Of a stretch of DNA of 64,000 nt, positions 45,247 through 54,300 are shown piece by piece. The translations under genes were made by a program, and so were the position numbers. The stretch's first letter is position 1. Every line of letters begins with the position of its first letter. Source of the DNA: an uncultured Pontibacter sp. (GTDB lineage Bacteria > Bacteroidota > Bacteroidia > Cytophagales > Hymenobacteraceae); assembly GCF_947492645.1 (NCBI RefSeq), contig NZ_CANLMZ010000003.1, positions 344,627 to 408,626 of the forward strand, read 5' to 3'. The notes beneath the pieces are model-generated. The model was not told the origin of the DNA, made no database searches, and saw nothing but the letters and a program-made list of their open reading frames with translations.

Positions 45247-46056
45247 CTAGTACAGGTAGTTAAGCGCAGTTCTGTCGTTTGAGTTGAACGGACGGTTGCC
45301 ACCTGTTCCGATACAAGCCAGCATCCAGGAGTTTGGATCTGCAGCTGTAGGTGTACCTGGGATGTGAACAGCGCCAACTGTGCTGGCACCTTCGTTGTAA
45401 TAAGAACCGCCGCAGCTATACGCTCTGTTCATGTAGTCGGTGTGGCGGAAACCGATGCAATGGCCGATTTCGTGGGCAAGGATAGTGGCAAGATAGCTTG
45501 TACCAGGGTTAGAACCCATATAGTCAGAGTTTACCTGCACTCTGTTGTATGGGTTGCCACCTGATGGGAAACCAGCAGAAGCAAGGTAAGAAGATCCTGA
45601 TGGAGCCTTCGTTAACAGGATGTTGTATCCAGAAGAAACACGCTGAAACTTAATTCTAAGGTTTTCTGCGTTATAGCGACGGATAGCCTCATCTAAGCCA
45701 GCAACATAAGTTGATGGTAAGCTAGTAGAGATGGCCACTTTAATAGTACGAGTAGTGCTACCAACGCTAACAAGGTTATTTGTGCGGTATTGCTCGGCTT
45801 CGCCTACACGCAATGCTTTCTGGTCGTAAGCACTCGTAAGGTCTTTATCGCCTAAGAAGATATCTCCTTCCACAATGTAACCGCCATCAACCTTCTGCAC
45901 ATTCTGGTTGTTAAAGCCCATGGCAGCAATCTGGCTCAACGTCGACTCAGACACTTCAGACTTGTTTGTGATTTCCTCTTCCTGCTGGCAAGAAGTAAAA
46001 CCGATTGTAACTGCCAGGGCAGCTACCGCTAGTAAACGGTGTAATTTCATAAACAT
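45247..46056 (-). CDS. HEIGH-motif zinc metalloprotease lipoprotein (M57-like), copy 2
   Basis: A 269-residue paralogue of the gene at 44250. From ATG 46056 the lipidated cysteine is residue 23 (GFTSC); the ATG at 46050 is an alternative that makes the upstream 12-base element equidistant in both genes. The same pattern follows: QQEEEITN after the lipobox, a pro-like region (VDGGYIVEGDIFLGDKDL, LRVGEAEQYRTNNLV), and a zinc motif HEIGHCIGFRH (His195, Glu196, His199, His205). Divergence is greatest in the middle (about 100-160), suggesting different substrates. Both are probably outer-membrane-anchored. Confidence 0.88.
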   Translation of the reverse strand: MFMKLHRLLAVAALAVTIGFTSCQQEEEITNKSEVSESTLSQIAAMGFNNQNVQKVDGGYIVEGDIFLGDKDLTSAYDQKALRVGEAEQYRTNNLVSVGSTTRTIKVAISTSLPSTYVAGLDEAIRRYNAENLRIKFQRVSSGYNILLTKAPSGSSYLASAGFPSGGNPYNRVQVNSDYMGSNPGTSYLATILAHEIGHCIGFRHTDYMNRAYSCGGSYYNEGASTVGAVHIPGTPTAADPNSWMLACIGTGGNRPFNSNDRTALNYLY

Positions 46057-46066
46057 TAAAAATTAA

Positions 46067-46078
46067 AAGTTAGACATA
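46067..46078 (-). promoter_or_regulatory. 12-base element upstream of metalloprotease copy 2
   Basis: The same AAGTTAGACATA as at 45066-45077. It lies 16 bases from the ATG at 46050 or 10 from 46056. The remaining gap (46079-46457) is AT-rich with no gene; a small AGTTGC / GCAACT hairpin at 46214-46231 is the only structure seen. Confidence 0.45.
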
Positions 46079-46457
46079 TAGTTAAATAAACAGAAATACA
46101 AGTGCATCATAGCGCCAGGCAACCCCTCAAAAGCCATCAGAACACAGCTATTGCGAGCATAAGCGGACAGATTAAGTCTGTTAAGGGTGGAAGGAGGGCT
46201 GAACCAGAACTTAAGTTGCCTAAAAGCAACTATGGGCAAGTGTCCAGTATTTCAAAAGTATAAGATAACATCCTTTAAAAACAGGAATAATTGCAATTGA
46301 AGGTAACATAGCCTAAACGGGCAGGAGACTAATATGGCATCAAAATTTAAAAGAAATCCTATCAAAAATGTACCTCTTTTCGTGCAAAAAGTAACAAATG
46401 CTTTTTACCTATATTTAACTGATTTTATACTTGTGCTGAGCGGTTTATAAACAAAAA

Positions 46458-46496
46458 AAGTCCGCCTTACAGCAACAGTTGCAGTAAGGCGGACTT
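46458..46496 (-). terminator. Terminator of the yicC gene
   Basis: A perfect 13-bp stem (AAGTCCGCCTTAC / GTAAGGCGGACTT) with a 13-base loop, followed on the minus strand by a seven-T run. It lies 19 bases past the stop. Confidence 0.88.
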
Positions 46497-46515
46497 AAAT
46501 ATCCGTTGGTGAGGG

Positions 46516-47394
46516 TTAAAGAATATTATTGATCTGTTCTTTTATCTTTTCGAGTTCTTCTTTCATTTCTACAACATGGTGCTGTATGGTGGCATCGTTT
46601 GCCTTAGAACCGATAGTGTTTATCTCGCGGCCGATTTCCTGAGATATGAAGCCGAGCTTTTTACCGGTTGGCTCCGGCAGGTAAACTGTCTCGGTAAAGT
46701 AGTGCAGGTGGTTTATAAGCCTTACCTTCTCTTCGGCAATATCCAGTTTCTCCATAAAGTACACCATCTCCTGCTCAAAGCGGTTCTTGTCAAAGTATTC
46801 TGAATTGGATATCTCTGCCAGGTGCCCCCTTACCCGGTTACGGATGTTCTCCATGCGCACAGGGTCGTGCTTCTCGATCTCGGCCAACAGTATCCGTATT
46901 CTGTCTATGTAAGACATGATCTCGGTTGTTAAGGCCTTGCCCTCATCAGCACGAAAGACATTTAGGTTTTTGATTGCCTCCTCTAGCAGCGGCTGCACTA
47001 CCTCCCAATCCGCATCGCCGGATTCCTCGTCCTGCTCCTGCTGCAACACTTCAGGCATGTGCAGCGCCAACCGGAACAGGTCCTGCTTTGATGCACCTAC
47101 GGCATCAGCAGCCTGGCTTAACTCGTTATAGTATACTTGCAGCAAATCGCGGTTAATGTTGTTCTTGGCCTTCTGCGATTTGTTCTTGGTATAATCAACA
47201 GAAACAGACACCTTACCTCTTACAAGAGCTTTGGTAAGCATATTTCGTATTTCGTACTCTCTCTCGTTCAGGTACCGCGGCGTGCGCACACTCAGGTCCA
47301 TTCCCTTAGAGTTCAAAGATCTGATTTCGACTGAAATCGTGTATTGATCAGAATCAAGTCGGGCACTCCCGAAGCCTGTCATGGACTGCAACAT
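46516..47394 (-). CDS. yicC: YicC/YloC-family endoribonuclease
   Basis: A 292-residue cytoplasmic protein of the YicC/YloC family, members of which act as RNases on small RNAs and mRNAs in E. coli and B. subtilis. Diagnostic parts: MLQSMTGFGSARLDSDQY at the N-terminus, IRSLNSKGMDLSVRTPRYL, and the C-terminal FISQEIGREINTIGSKANDA ending in a Glu/Lys coiled helix (EMKEELEKIKEQINNIL). Two nearby Met codons (47394 or the one four codons later) are possible starts. It is divergent from purQ. Confidence 0.94.
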   Translation of the reverse strand: MLQSMTGFGSARLDSDQYTISVEIRSLNSKGMDLSVRTPRYLNEREYEIRNMLTKALVRGKVSVSVDYTKNKSQKAKNNINRDLLQVYYNELSQAADAVGASKQDLFRLALHMPEVLQQEQDEESGDADWEVVQPLLEEAIKNLNVFRADEGKALTTEIMSYIDRIRILLAEIEKHDPVRMENIRNRVRGHLAEISNSEYFDKNRFEQEMVYFMEKLDIAEEKVRLINHLHYFTETVYLPEPTGKKLGFISQEIGREINTIGSKANDATIQHHVVEMKEELEKIKEQINNIL

Positions 47395-47514
47395 AATCTT
47401 ATTCTAAAAATGATACTTTGGCAAATTAAGTATAATTATTCACTTTTGCGTTGCAGGCAGCACCAAAGCTATCAAAAGCCCGTTCTAAGTGTGTGCGTGC
47501 CAATATATTTTAAT

Positions 47515-47522
47515 TACCTTTG
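47515..47522 (+). promoter_or_regulatory. Possible -7 box overlapping the purQ start region
   Basis: TACCTTTG matches TAnnTTTG, but it ends only three bases before the purQ ATG. If used, transcription would start at or inside the start codon and give a leaderless mRNA. No TTG is found at the expected distance. Confidence 0.25.
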
Positions 47523-47525
47523 TAC

Positions 47526-48218
47526 ATGAAATTTGGTGTAGTAGTTTTCCCGGGGTCCAACTGCGACCAAGACCTTGTAGATGCTGTGCAACACGGCATT
47601 GGGCAGGAAGTTGTAAAACTGTGGCACAAAGACCACGACTTACAAGGCTGTGACTTTATACTTTTGCCAGGCGGCTTCTCTTACGGAGACTACCTTCGCT
47701 CTGGTGCCATAGCGCGCTTCTCTCCTATTATGCAGGAGGTGGTGCAGCATGCCAACCGCGGTGGCTATGTAATGGGTATATGCAACGGCTTCCAGATTTT
47801 AACAGAAGCTGGTTTACTGCCTGGCGCCCTGCTGCGCAACGTAAACCAGAAGTTTATCTGCGATAACGTATACATTAAGCCTGTTACAAACAACCTGCTG
47901 CCAACCAGCCAGCTTAGCCTAGACAAAGCTTACAAAATACCAGTAGCCCACGGCGAAGGCCGCTACCACGCCGACAAAGAAACCCTGCGCAAGCTGGAAG
48001 ACAATGACCAGATCATGTTTAAGTACAGCAGCAACGTAGCCGATACACACGATATGTATAACATAAACGGCAGTTTGCTTAATATTGCCGGTATCAGCAA
48101 CGAGAAGAAAAATGTGTTTGGCATGATGCCGCACCCGGAGCGCGCCGTAGATCCTGAGCTAGGCAACACCGATGGCCTGGCCATTTTTGAATCGATTATG
48201 CAGGCTGTAAACGCCTAA
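47526..48218 (+). CDS. purQ: Phosphoribosylformylglycinamidine synthase subunit PurQ
   Basis: Glutaminase subunit of FGAM synthase, which feeds ammonia to PurL in the fourth step of purine synthesis. The ATG at 47526 (MKFGVVVFPGSNCDQDLV) gives 230 residues. The class I glutamine amidotransferase triad is present: Cys86 in VMGICNGFQ, and the C-terminal MMPHPERA with His and Glu. A TTG two codons earlier is not preferred. PurS, its small partner, is at 57071-57322, so purQ and purS are split here; purL is not in the window. Confidence 0.95.
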   Translation: MKFGVVVFPGSNCDQDLVDAVQHGIGQEVVKLWHKDHDLQGCDFILLPGGFSYGDYLRSGAIARFSPIMQEVVQHANRGGYVMGICNGFQILTEAGLLPGALLRNVNQKFICDNVYIKPVTNNLLPTSQLSLDKAYKIPVAHGEGRYHADKETLRKLEDNDQIMFKYSSNVADTHDMYNINGSLLNIAGISNEKKNVFGMMPHPERAVDPELGNTDGLAIFESIMQAVNA

Positions 48219-48241
48219 TTAAGTATAAAATATTCTTTAAG

Positions 48242-48275
48242 AGCCCACTTGCACCATACTGCAGGTGGGCTTTTG
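48242..48275 (+). terminator. Terminator of purQ
   Basis: A 12-bp stem AGCCCACTTGCA / TGCAGGTGGGCT with one G-T pair, followed by TTT, 23 bases past the purQ stop. Confidence 0.8.
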
Positions 48276-48342
48276 CATTACTACAAGGTATACTTTGCAG
48301 CAGCCAATGCGTAAGTGCAGTAGCAGTTTCCTTTAAATTTTA

Positions 48343-48350
48343 TACTTTTG
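48343..48350 (+). promoter_or_regulatory. -7 box upstream of the SulP gene
   Basis: TACTTTTG matches TAnnTTTG and overlaps a TATACTT heptamer copy. No good TTG lies at 19-23 bases upstream. The ATG of the 13-codon frame begins eight bases after the box. Confidence 0.4.
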
Positions 48351-48358
48351 CACCCACA

Positions 48359-48400
48359 ATGAGAAAAGCTACACCATTCATATCCCTCACTCCACCGTGA
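48359..48400 (+). CDS. Possible 13-codon leader peptide ahead of the SulP transporter
   Basis: ATG to TGA frame coding MRKATPFISLTPP, placed just after a -7 box and 160 bases before the SulP ATG. It is followed by a CTCCAG / CTGGAG hairpin near 48440. Position and size suggest a leader peptide or simply chance; there is no repeat of a regulatory amino acid. The rest of the 48276-48559 gap holds nothing else I can support. Confidence 0.25.
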   Translation: MRKATPFISLTPP

Positions 48401-48559
48401 GTTCTCTGTAAGCTAACTTCTTTTTTCTCCAGGCACCGTAGCAAAAGGTTCTGGAGACTGTTTCTGTATGCTCATACTTTATTTGCATGGTTATACTTTG
48501 TACAAGCTGTACGTGCGCTAATAAGGCAGCCTATGTCCTGTTTTAATTTTTTTCTATAG

Positions 48560-50101
48560 ATGAAGCCTTTAGTACGTTTGTTCGACTTCAGTAAAAAAGT
48601 CGATTATAAAATTGAAGTTCTGGCTGGCCTTACTGTTGCCATGACCATGATCCCGGAATCTCTTTCCTTTGCCATTATCGCGGGCTTCCCGCCCTTAGTT
48701 GGGTTGTATGCCGCTTTTATAATGGGTTTGGTTACAGCCATACTTGGTGGCAGGCCCGGTATGATATCCGGTGGGGCCGGCGCAACCGCAGTTGTACTTA
48801 TTGCCCTTATGCAGTCGCATGGCCTTGAGTATGTTTTTGCGGCAGTTGCCCTAGCCGGTGTTTTACAGATACTTGTCGGTTTGTTTAAGCTAGGCAAGTT
48901 TATTCGCTTAGTGCCTCAGCCGGTTATGTATGGTTTCGTAAACGGTTTGGCAATCATCATATTCATGTCTCAGATAGAGCAGTTTAAAACGGTGGTAAAC
49001 GGTGAATCAACGTGGCTGCTGGGAAGTGAGTTGTACATTATGGCTGCATTGGTTGCTTTAACAATTGCTATTATTGTGTTGCTGCCCCGCATTACAAAGG
49101 CCGTACCGCCGTCTTTGGTGGCTATTATTGTTGTATTTGCTGTTGTGTTTGGCTTTGGCATAGACACTAAAATGGTAAAAGATATTGCAGCTGTAAGTGG
49201 TGGCTTCCCTCCTTTTCATGTGCCCGAGGTGCCGCTAACACTTGAGATGCTGCAGGTAATATTTCCTTATGCGCTAATTATGGCCGGAGTAGGCCTTACA
49301 GAAAGTTTGCTTACCCTGAACCTGGTTGATGAAATTACCGGCACCCGTGGCAACGGCAACAGAGAAAGCTTGGCACAAGGCAGCGCAAACCTTCTTAACG
49401 GCTTCTTCTTCGGGATGGGCGGCTGCGCCATGATAGCGCAAACGCTGGTGAACCTGTCGGCTGGTGCAAGGGCCCGCTTAGCCGGTATTGTTGCTGCCAT
49501 CACTATTCTGATAATCATACTTGTGGGGGCTCCGGTTATCGAGCGTGTTCCGATGGCTGCATTGGTAGGCGTTATGATCATGGTTGCCATCGGCACTTTT
49601 GAATGGATCAGTTTCCGGATCATCAATAAAATGCCTAAGCATGATGTGTTTGTGGGCATTCTGGTGGCTGCCATAACGGTTTGGTTGCATAACCTTGCCC
49701 TTGCCGTGCTTATCGGTGTTATTATAGCGGCCCTTGTATTTGCCTGGGAAAGCGCCAAGCGCATCAGAGCCAGAAAGTATACAGATGCCAGCGGTGTAAA
49801 ACACTATGAAATGTACGGCCCTTTGTTTTTTGGGTCTGCGGCCGCATTTACTGAAAAGTTCGACGTTTTAAACGATCCGGATGAGGTGATCATCGATTTC
49901 AAGGAAAGCAGGGTAGCCGACATGTCTGGTATTGATGCCTTGAATAAACTAACCGAGCGTTACAACAAAGCAGGTAAAAAGCTACACTTAAAGCACCTGA
50001 GTCCAGACTGTTTGCTGCTGCTCAAAAACGCCGAGAACGTGATTGATGTAAATATCCTTGAAGATCCTAACTACGCCGTCGTTACCGATAAACTGGCTTA
50101 A
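48560..50101 (+). CDS. SulP-family anion transporter with STAS domain
   Basis: A 513-residue inner-membrane transporter of the SLC26/SulP family. The membrane domain (about 10-400) starts at the conserved LAGLTVAMTMIPESLSFAII, with GGRPGMISGGAGATAVVLIA and NLLNGFFFGMGGCAMIAQTL further on. The C-terminal STAS domain (about 425-513) has VIIDFKESRVADMSGIDALN. Members carry sulfate, bicarbonate or other anions; the substrate is not visible. A short possible leader peptide and hairpin lie upstream. It is convergent with the serine hydrolase. Confidence 0.94.
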   Translation: MKPLVRLFDFSKKVDYKIEVLAGLTVAMTMIPESLSFAIIAGFPPLVGLYAAFIMGLVTAILGGRPGMISGGAGATAVVLIALMQSHGLEYVFAAVALAGVLQILVGLFKLGKFIRLVPQPVMYGFVNGLAIIIFMSQIEQFKTVVNGESTWLLGSELYIMAALVALTIAIIVLLPRITKAVPPSLVAIIVVFAVVFGFGIDTKMVKDIAAVSGGFPPFHVPEVPLTLEMLQVIFPYALIMAGVGLTESLLTLNLVDEITGTRGNGNRESLAQGSANLLNGFFFGMGGCAMIAQTLVNLSAGARARLAGIVAAITILIIILVGAPVIERVPMAALVGVMIMVAIGTFEWISFRIINKMPKHDVFVGILVAAITVWLHNLALAVLIGVIIAALVFAWESAKRIRARKYTDASGVKHYEMYGPLFFGSAAAFTEKFDVLNDPDEVIIDFKESRVADMSGIDALNKLTERYNKAGKKLHLKHLSPDCLLLLKNAENVIDVNILEDPNYAVVTDKLA

Positions 50102-50116
50102 TGCAAGTATAAACGG

Positions 50117-50170
50117 AGTATAAAAAGGAGAGGCCATACTTTGTAAAGTATGGCCTCTCCTTTTTATACT
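50117..50170. terminator. Near-perfect 54-base palindrome between convergent genes
   Basis: Arms 50117-50142 and 50145-50170 are exact complements of 26 bases around a GT centre. The ends AGTATAAAAAGG / CCTTTTTATACT give T-runs on both strands. The dispersed motif appears at the ends (AGTATA / TATACT) and, as the variants CATACTT and AAGTATG, at the centre. Confidence 0.88.
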
Positions 50171-50185
50171 TGCTTAAATGTAAAG

Positions 50186-51337
50186 TTACGGCACCAGTTT
50201 ATTCGCTGCATCAATCATGGCCAGCACCTCGCCAGGATGCTTGCCTATACGTTCGGCACGTTCTTTTCCTAAGCGCACCATTACAATGTTTTTCTCAGGT
50301 ATAACAATAATGTATTGCCCAAGTATACCACGGGCGTAAAAGATGTTCTGCCCTTTATAATCAGGTATAAGCCACCATTGGTAGCCGTAAAAATCTACTT
50401 TTTGCTTATCGTTGGCATCTACCAGCCCGCTAGCTGTAAGCGATGCTTTAACGTAGGCAGGCGGCACAATGGTGTCGCCGTTCCAGGTGCCGTTGTTCAG
50501 GTATAGCCTGCCTATACGCGCAAAGTCGCGGGCATTGGAGTAAAAGCAGCAGTAGGCTTTCTCTATTCCGTCGCGTTGGTCCAGGCTCCACTCTGCATCC
50601 TCTTCAGCGCCTAGCGGTTTCCATAGCTTTTCTTCTACCAACTGGCTCAAGCTTTTGCCTGTAGCTGCTTGCAGCACCAACGCCAACACCTGCGTATCGC
50701 CGCTTTTGTAACTAAATTTTAAACCCGGTGCCTCCACAGCTTTAAGCCTGCTAATCACCTTCTTTAAGTCAGGGCCATAGTATGCTTCTGTTGTTACAGA
50801 AAAAGGGCTGCTATACGATTCATCCCAATCCAGGCCAGAACTCATCCACAGCAAATGCTTTATCCTGATTTTGGCTTTGTTGCCTTCCTTAAACTCCGGA
50901 AGAAAATCAGCTACGGGCTGCTCTACACTTCTGATGTGGCCTTCTTTGATCGCTATCCCCATCAGCATACTTACCATACTTTTAGCCATCGAAAACGAGT
51001 TACTCAGCGACTCATCTGAATAACCGTCCCAGTACTGCTCGTAAAGTATAGAATCGTTGTGGACAAGCAGAAAGGCAACAGACTGGATATCCAGGTGGAG
51101 TTGCACAAGCTCATCGGGCAGGCTCACTTTGTTGTATCGTGAAGCTAAAGGCCACGGCTGTGATTTTCGGGGTGCGTCTATTTTGCGCTGGTCAAATATG
51201 TCGCGGTCATCTATATCTGCAAAATTATATACTACAGCCTTGTAGATGTAGTTCTTGTCAGCCATATATATCCAGGCTGCTCCTAAAGCAAGCAGAAGTA
51301 TAGCGCCTATGCCGAAGCGCTTCGTTTTTCTATTCAT
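50186..51337 (-). CDS. Serine hydrolase, class C beta-lactamase family
   Basis: A 383-residue protein with one N-terminal transmembrane helix (about 8-26). The penicillin-binding/beta-lactamase fold is shown by the SxxK motif Ser116-Met-Ala-Lys119 (SFSMAKSMVSMLMG), the YxS motif Tyr210-Lys-Ser212 and the C-terminal YARGILGQYIIVIPEKN strand where the KTG-like triad lies. Enzymes of this kind include esterases, peptidases and beta-lactamases; nothing here says which. The catalytic domain should face the periplasm. It starts nine bases from the stop of the propeller/barrel gene, so they are one minus-strand operon. Confidence 0.9.
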   Translation of the reverse strand: MNRKTKRFGIGAILLLALGAAWIYMADKNYIYKAVVYNFADIDDRDIFDQRKIDAPRKSQPWPLASRYNKVSLPDELVQLHLDIQSVAFLLVHNDSILYEQYWDGYSDESLSNSFSMAKSMVSMLMGIAIKEGHIRSVEQPVADFLPEFKEGNKAKIRIKHLLWMSSGLDWDESYSSPFSVTTEAYYGPDLKKVISRLKAVEAPGLKFSYKSGDTQVLALVLQAATGKSLSQLVEEKLWKPLGAEEDAEWSLDQRDGIEKAYCCFYSNARDFARIGRLYLNNGTWNGDTIVPPAYVKASLTASGLVDANDKQKVDFYGYQWWLIPDYKGQNIFYARGILGQYIIVIPEKNIVMVRLGKERAERIGKHPGEVLAMIDAANKLVP

Positions 51338-51346
51338 GCCAAGATG

Positions 51347-54300
51347 TTAGAAGTCGTAACCTAAGGTTATATAAAACTTAGGCCCTTTACGTTCATAATC
51401 TTCTTCGCCCCAGGCTACGTCAAGCTTTCCGTAAACACCTAGCAGCGTGGTACGCGCACCAAAACCATAGCCAACCAAAAACGGGTTACGGTAGTTAATT
51501 ACAGTTACCTCGAACGGGTCTGTTTCGGTTGGGCTTACTTTACCCCCGATTACGCGTGTGTTGATGGAGTTATTGCCTGTAAAAGGGTTGGAGCCATTAT
51601 AAGCAGAGCCGGCATCGCCAAAAGCTGTAAGCTGCAGGTTCCGGAAGAACCCGGATGGAATAGGCCCATTGTACAGGTACTGCACTAAAGGTACGCGCAA
51701 CTCTACGTTTGCCATCAGGTATTTGGTGCCATTGCGGGTGTTAAAGTTAAAACCCCTGAGTGGTGTGGCATACTCCAGGTAAAACAGGTCGGCAGGAGAT
51801 TGTATCAGAATATCATTTTGCTCTGTCTCATCATCGTCCTCGGCAAGCAGCCAGTTATCCATACCGCCTATCAAGAAGCGCTTAGGCGAGTTACCGAAGT
51901 ATGAACCATAGCCTACACGTGCTGCGAGTATTATCTGCCGGTGTATTTTCTGGTAATGGCGCAGGTCAATGTAAAATTTGCTAAAGTTAACCGACGACTC
52001 TTCCAGGCCTTTAAGCGAAAGTATACCCGCCTTCATGCGAGTGCCCTCTCTCATGTTTACTCCTGTACTTACCGAGTTATCATACACAAACTCTATGTTT
52101 GCCCCACCAAAATTTGTGATGCTATCCGGGGTGGCAAAGCTGTTTACAAAAGTAAAGCGGGTGTTAACAAACTTTGGCTGTGCCCTTAAGCTGGTGCTGT
52201 GGCTAAGTGGATAAACCAGTATAGGAGAAAACTCATTTTTAGAGAAGCGAAGCCTGGCGCCGGTTTCCTCTACTTCAGTAAGTATAATATCGCGGCGGAA
52301 CTGGAATCCCATGTCCACGCGGTTTTTCAGGTTCATGTATTCTGCCCAAACACGGCTCGTTTCCAGGTCGGTTCTGATAAAGGCACTCCCCCTGATGTGG
52401 TGGTTCTCGAACAGGTCGCTCATATTAACGCCTGCCACTATACCAAAGCCTAACTGTGGGTCTGAGTAAACGGAGGTAACGATTTCCTGCACACTAAAAC
52501 GCACATCGTAGTCCAGCGGCCCGGAAATTTGCTGGTTTGCAGTTGCTGCGCTTGGCCGCCTTACAGTAGTATTGTTAGCCCTGGTGCTGTCGGTTTTAAC
52601 AACTTCCTGGTCCTCCACGTCAAACTGGTAGTTCTCTATGTTTACTTCGCCTTCTGTTCTGGCTGGGGTTTTCTTTCTGTTTTCGCTTTCCAGTAGCTTA
52701 CGTGTAGCTGCTGCCTGCTGTGGGGCTCTTACCCTGGCCTCAAGTATAATCTGGCGTGATGTTTTTGGCAGCTCCTGCAGCGTCGCGCCTTCGTAGGCTG
52801 GCACTAAATATACAAAATCGCGGGAGCGGTCTTTCGCCACAAAAGCCAAGGTGTTGGAATTGCTTACAAAGTCATAGTCTTCGATGCCCTGTATAAAGTT
52901 GGTAAAAGGCGTACTGGTGCCGGTGCTAATGTTATAGCGGTACAGGCTTCTGATGCCACTTGCCTCGCCTAAGTATACAATATTGCCATCTTCGGTGGCG
53001 CGTGGCCTTAACTCGCTGGCAACCGAACTGGTAAGCTGCCGCAGGTTTACTCCCTGCTCATCAAGCAAAAAGATATCGTAGTTGTTTACAATGCTTGCAA
53101 AAGAGGCAGTTTGCGTGGCTCCGGTTGTATCTACCCAACGGTTAGAGCTAAAGGCAATGCCTTGGCCCCCACGTAAAAATGCCGGCTGGATATCGTCGTA
53201 GATATCGTTTGTTAGCTGCTTTTGCAAGCGCCCGTTAGCACTCAGCATAAAAATATCCGTCTGTCCGTCTTTTAAGGCACTTACAACTATGCGCTGGCCA
53301 TCTTCAGAATAGCTCATGTCATATACCTGCGTAAACTGATCCAGGGTGGCGGCGGGTGTTGTCAGGTTCTCGTAGAAGGGCAGTAAAGTATAACGGGAGC
53401 GGGCATCTACCTGTCGCAGGGTCATTTTGCCTCTGCGGGCTTCCACGAAACCAAGCTGGTTGTTAGACCTCCATGCCAGTACAGGCAGCTTGTAGTCTAT
53501 CATCTGGTCCAGGGTTTTGTAGCCGCCGCGCCACACCACGCGGCTCTTCTTGGTGCGCACATCCTGCACGATAATCTTAAAGTTGCCATTGTCTATTTCG
53601 GAGTAGGCAAGCAGGGTGCCGGCAGGGTTAAGCGTAGGCGCAGCGTAATGATGCTCGTGCTTGTTCTTCTTAAACAACCTGGCTGTTTCGGGCACAGGCA
53701 CCAACTGGTTATCAGAGCGGGTGTTTATTTGTACGTAGTAATTGTTCCAGTCCTGCAGAAACCGCTTGTATGGTATGTTCAGGCTGCTGGTGATGCCAAT
53801 TTCAACATCGCGGGTAATGCGGGTAAGGTTTAGTATGTTCTGGATAGAAGTATAGCCGTAGCGCTCGGCAATGTAATTCCACATCGACTGGCCTGTAAGC
53901 TCGGGATCGCGGGTAAAGAAAACCTGTGGGTTCTGCTTCGATTCCTGCAGCATGTCGCGCATAAAGTTGTCCATCCGGATACTCCAGCCCTCTGCTGTGT
54001 AAGCCGCCACCCCGCTGATAAACCAATCAGGCAAGCGCAACAGGTAGCTACTCTGCAAAGCCTCTTTTAAACTGCCGCCATACATCATATCGTTCAGCAG
54101 CAGCTCGGTAAGCGTAAAACTCAGGTCGCGTTTAAATTCTGTTTGTGTGCCTTCAAAAGCCAGCTCAATCTTGTTTTTCATAAACAAGGTTTCGCCGCCT
54201 GTCTGGTACTGGTCCTGGTCTAGGCCAATGTTGCTTTGGCGCAGGTCAGTAGTGGAGTTGTAAAGTATAAGTGTGATTTTGGAATAGGGATAATACCCGA

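Noticed and set aside
48401..48559. SAM-type riboswitch upstream of the SulP gene
   Set aside because: The leader has one short hairpin but none of the conserved SAM-I or SAM-II core sequences that I could recognise.
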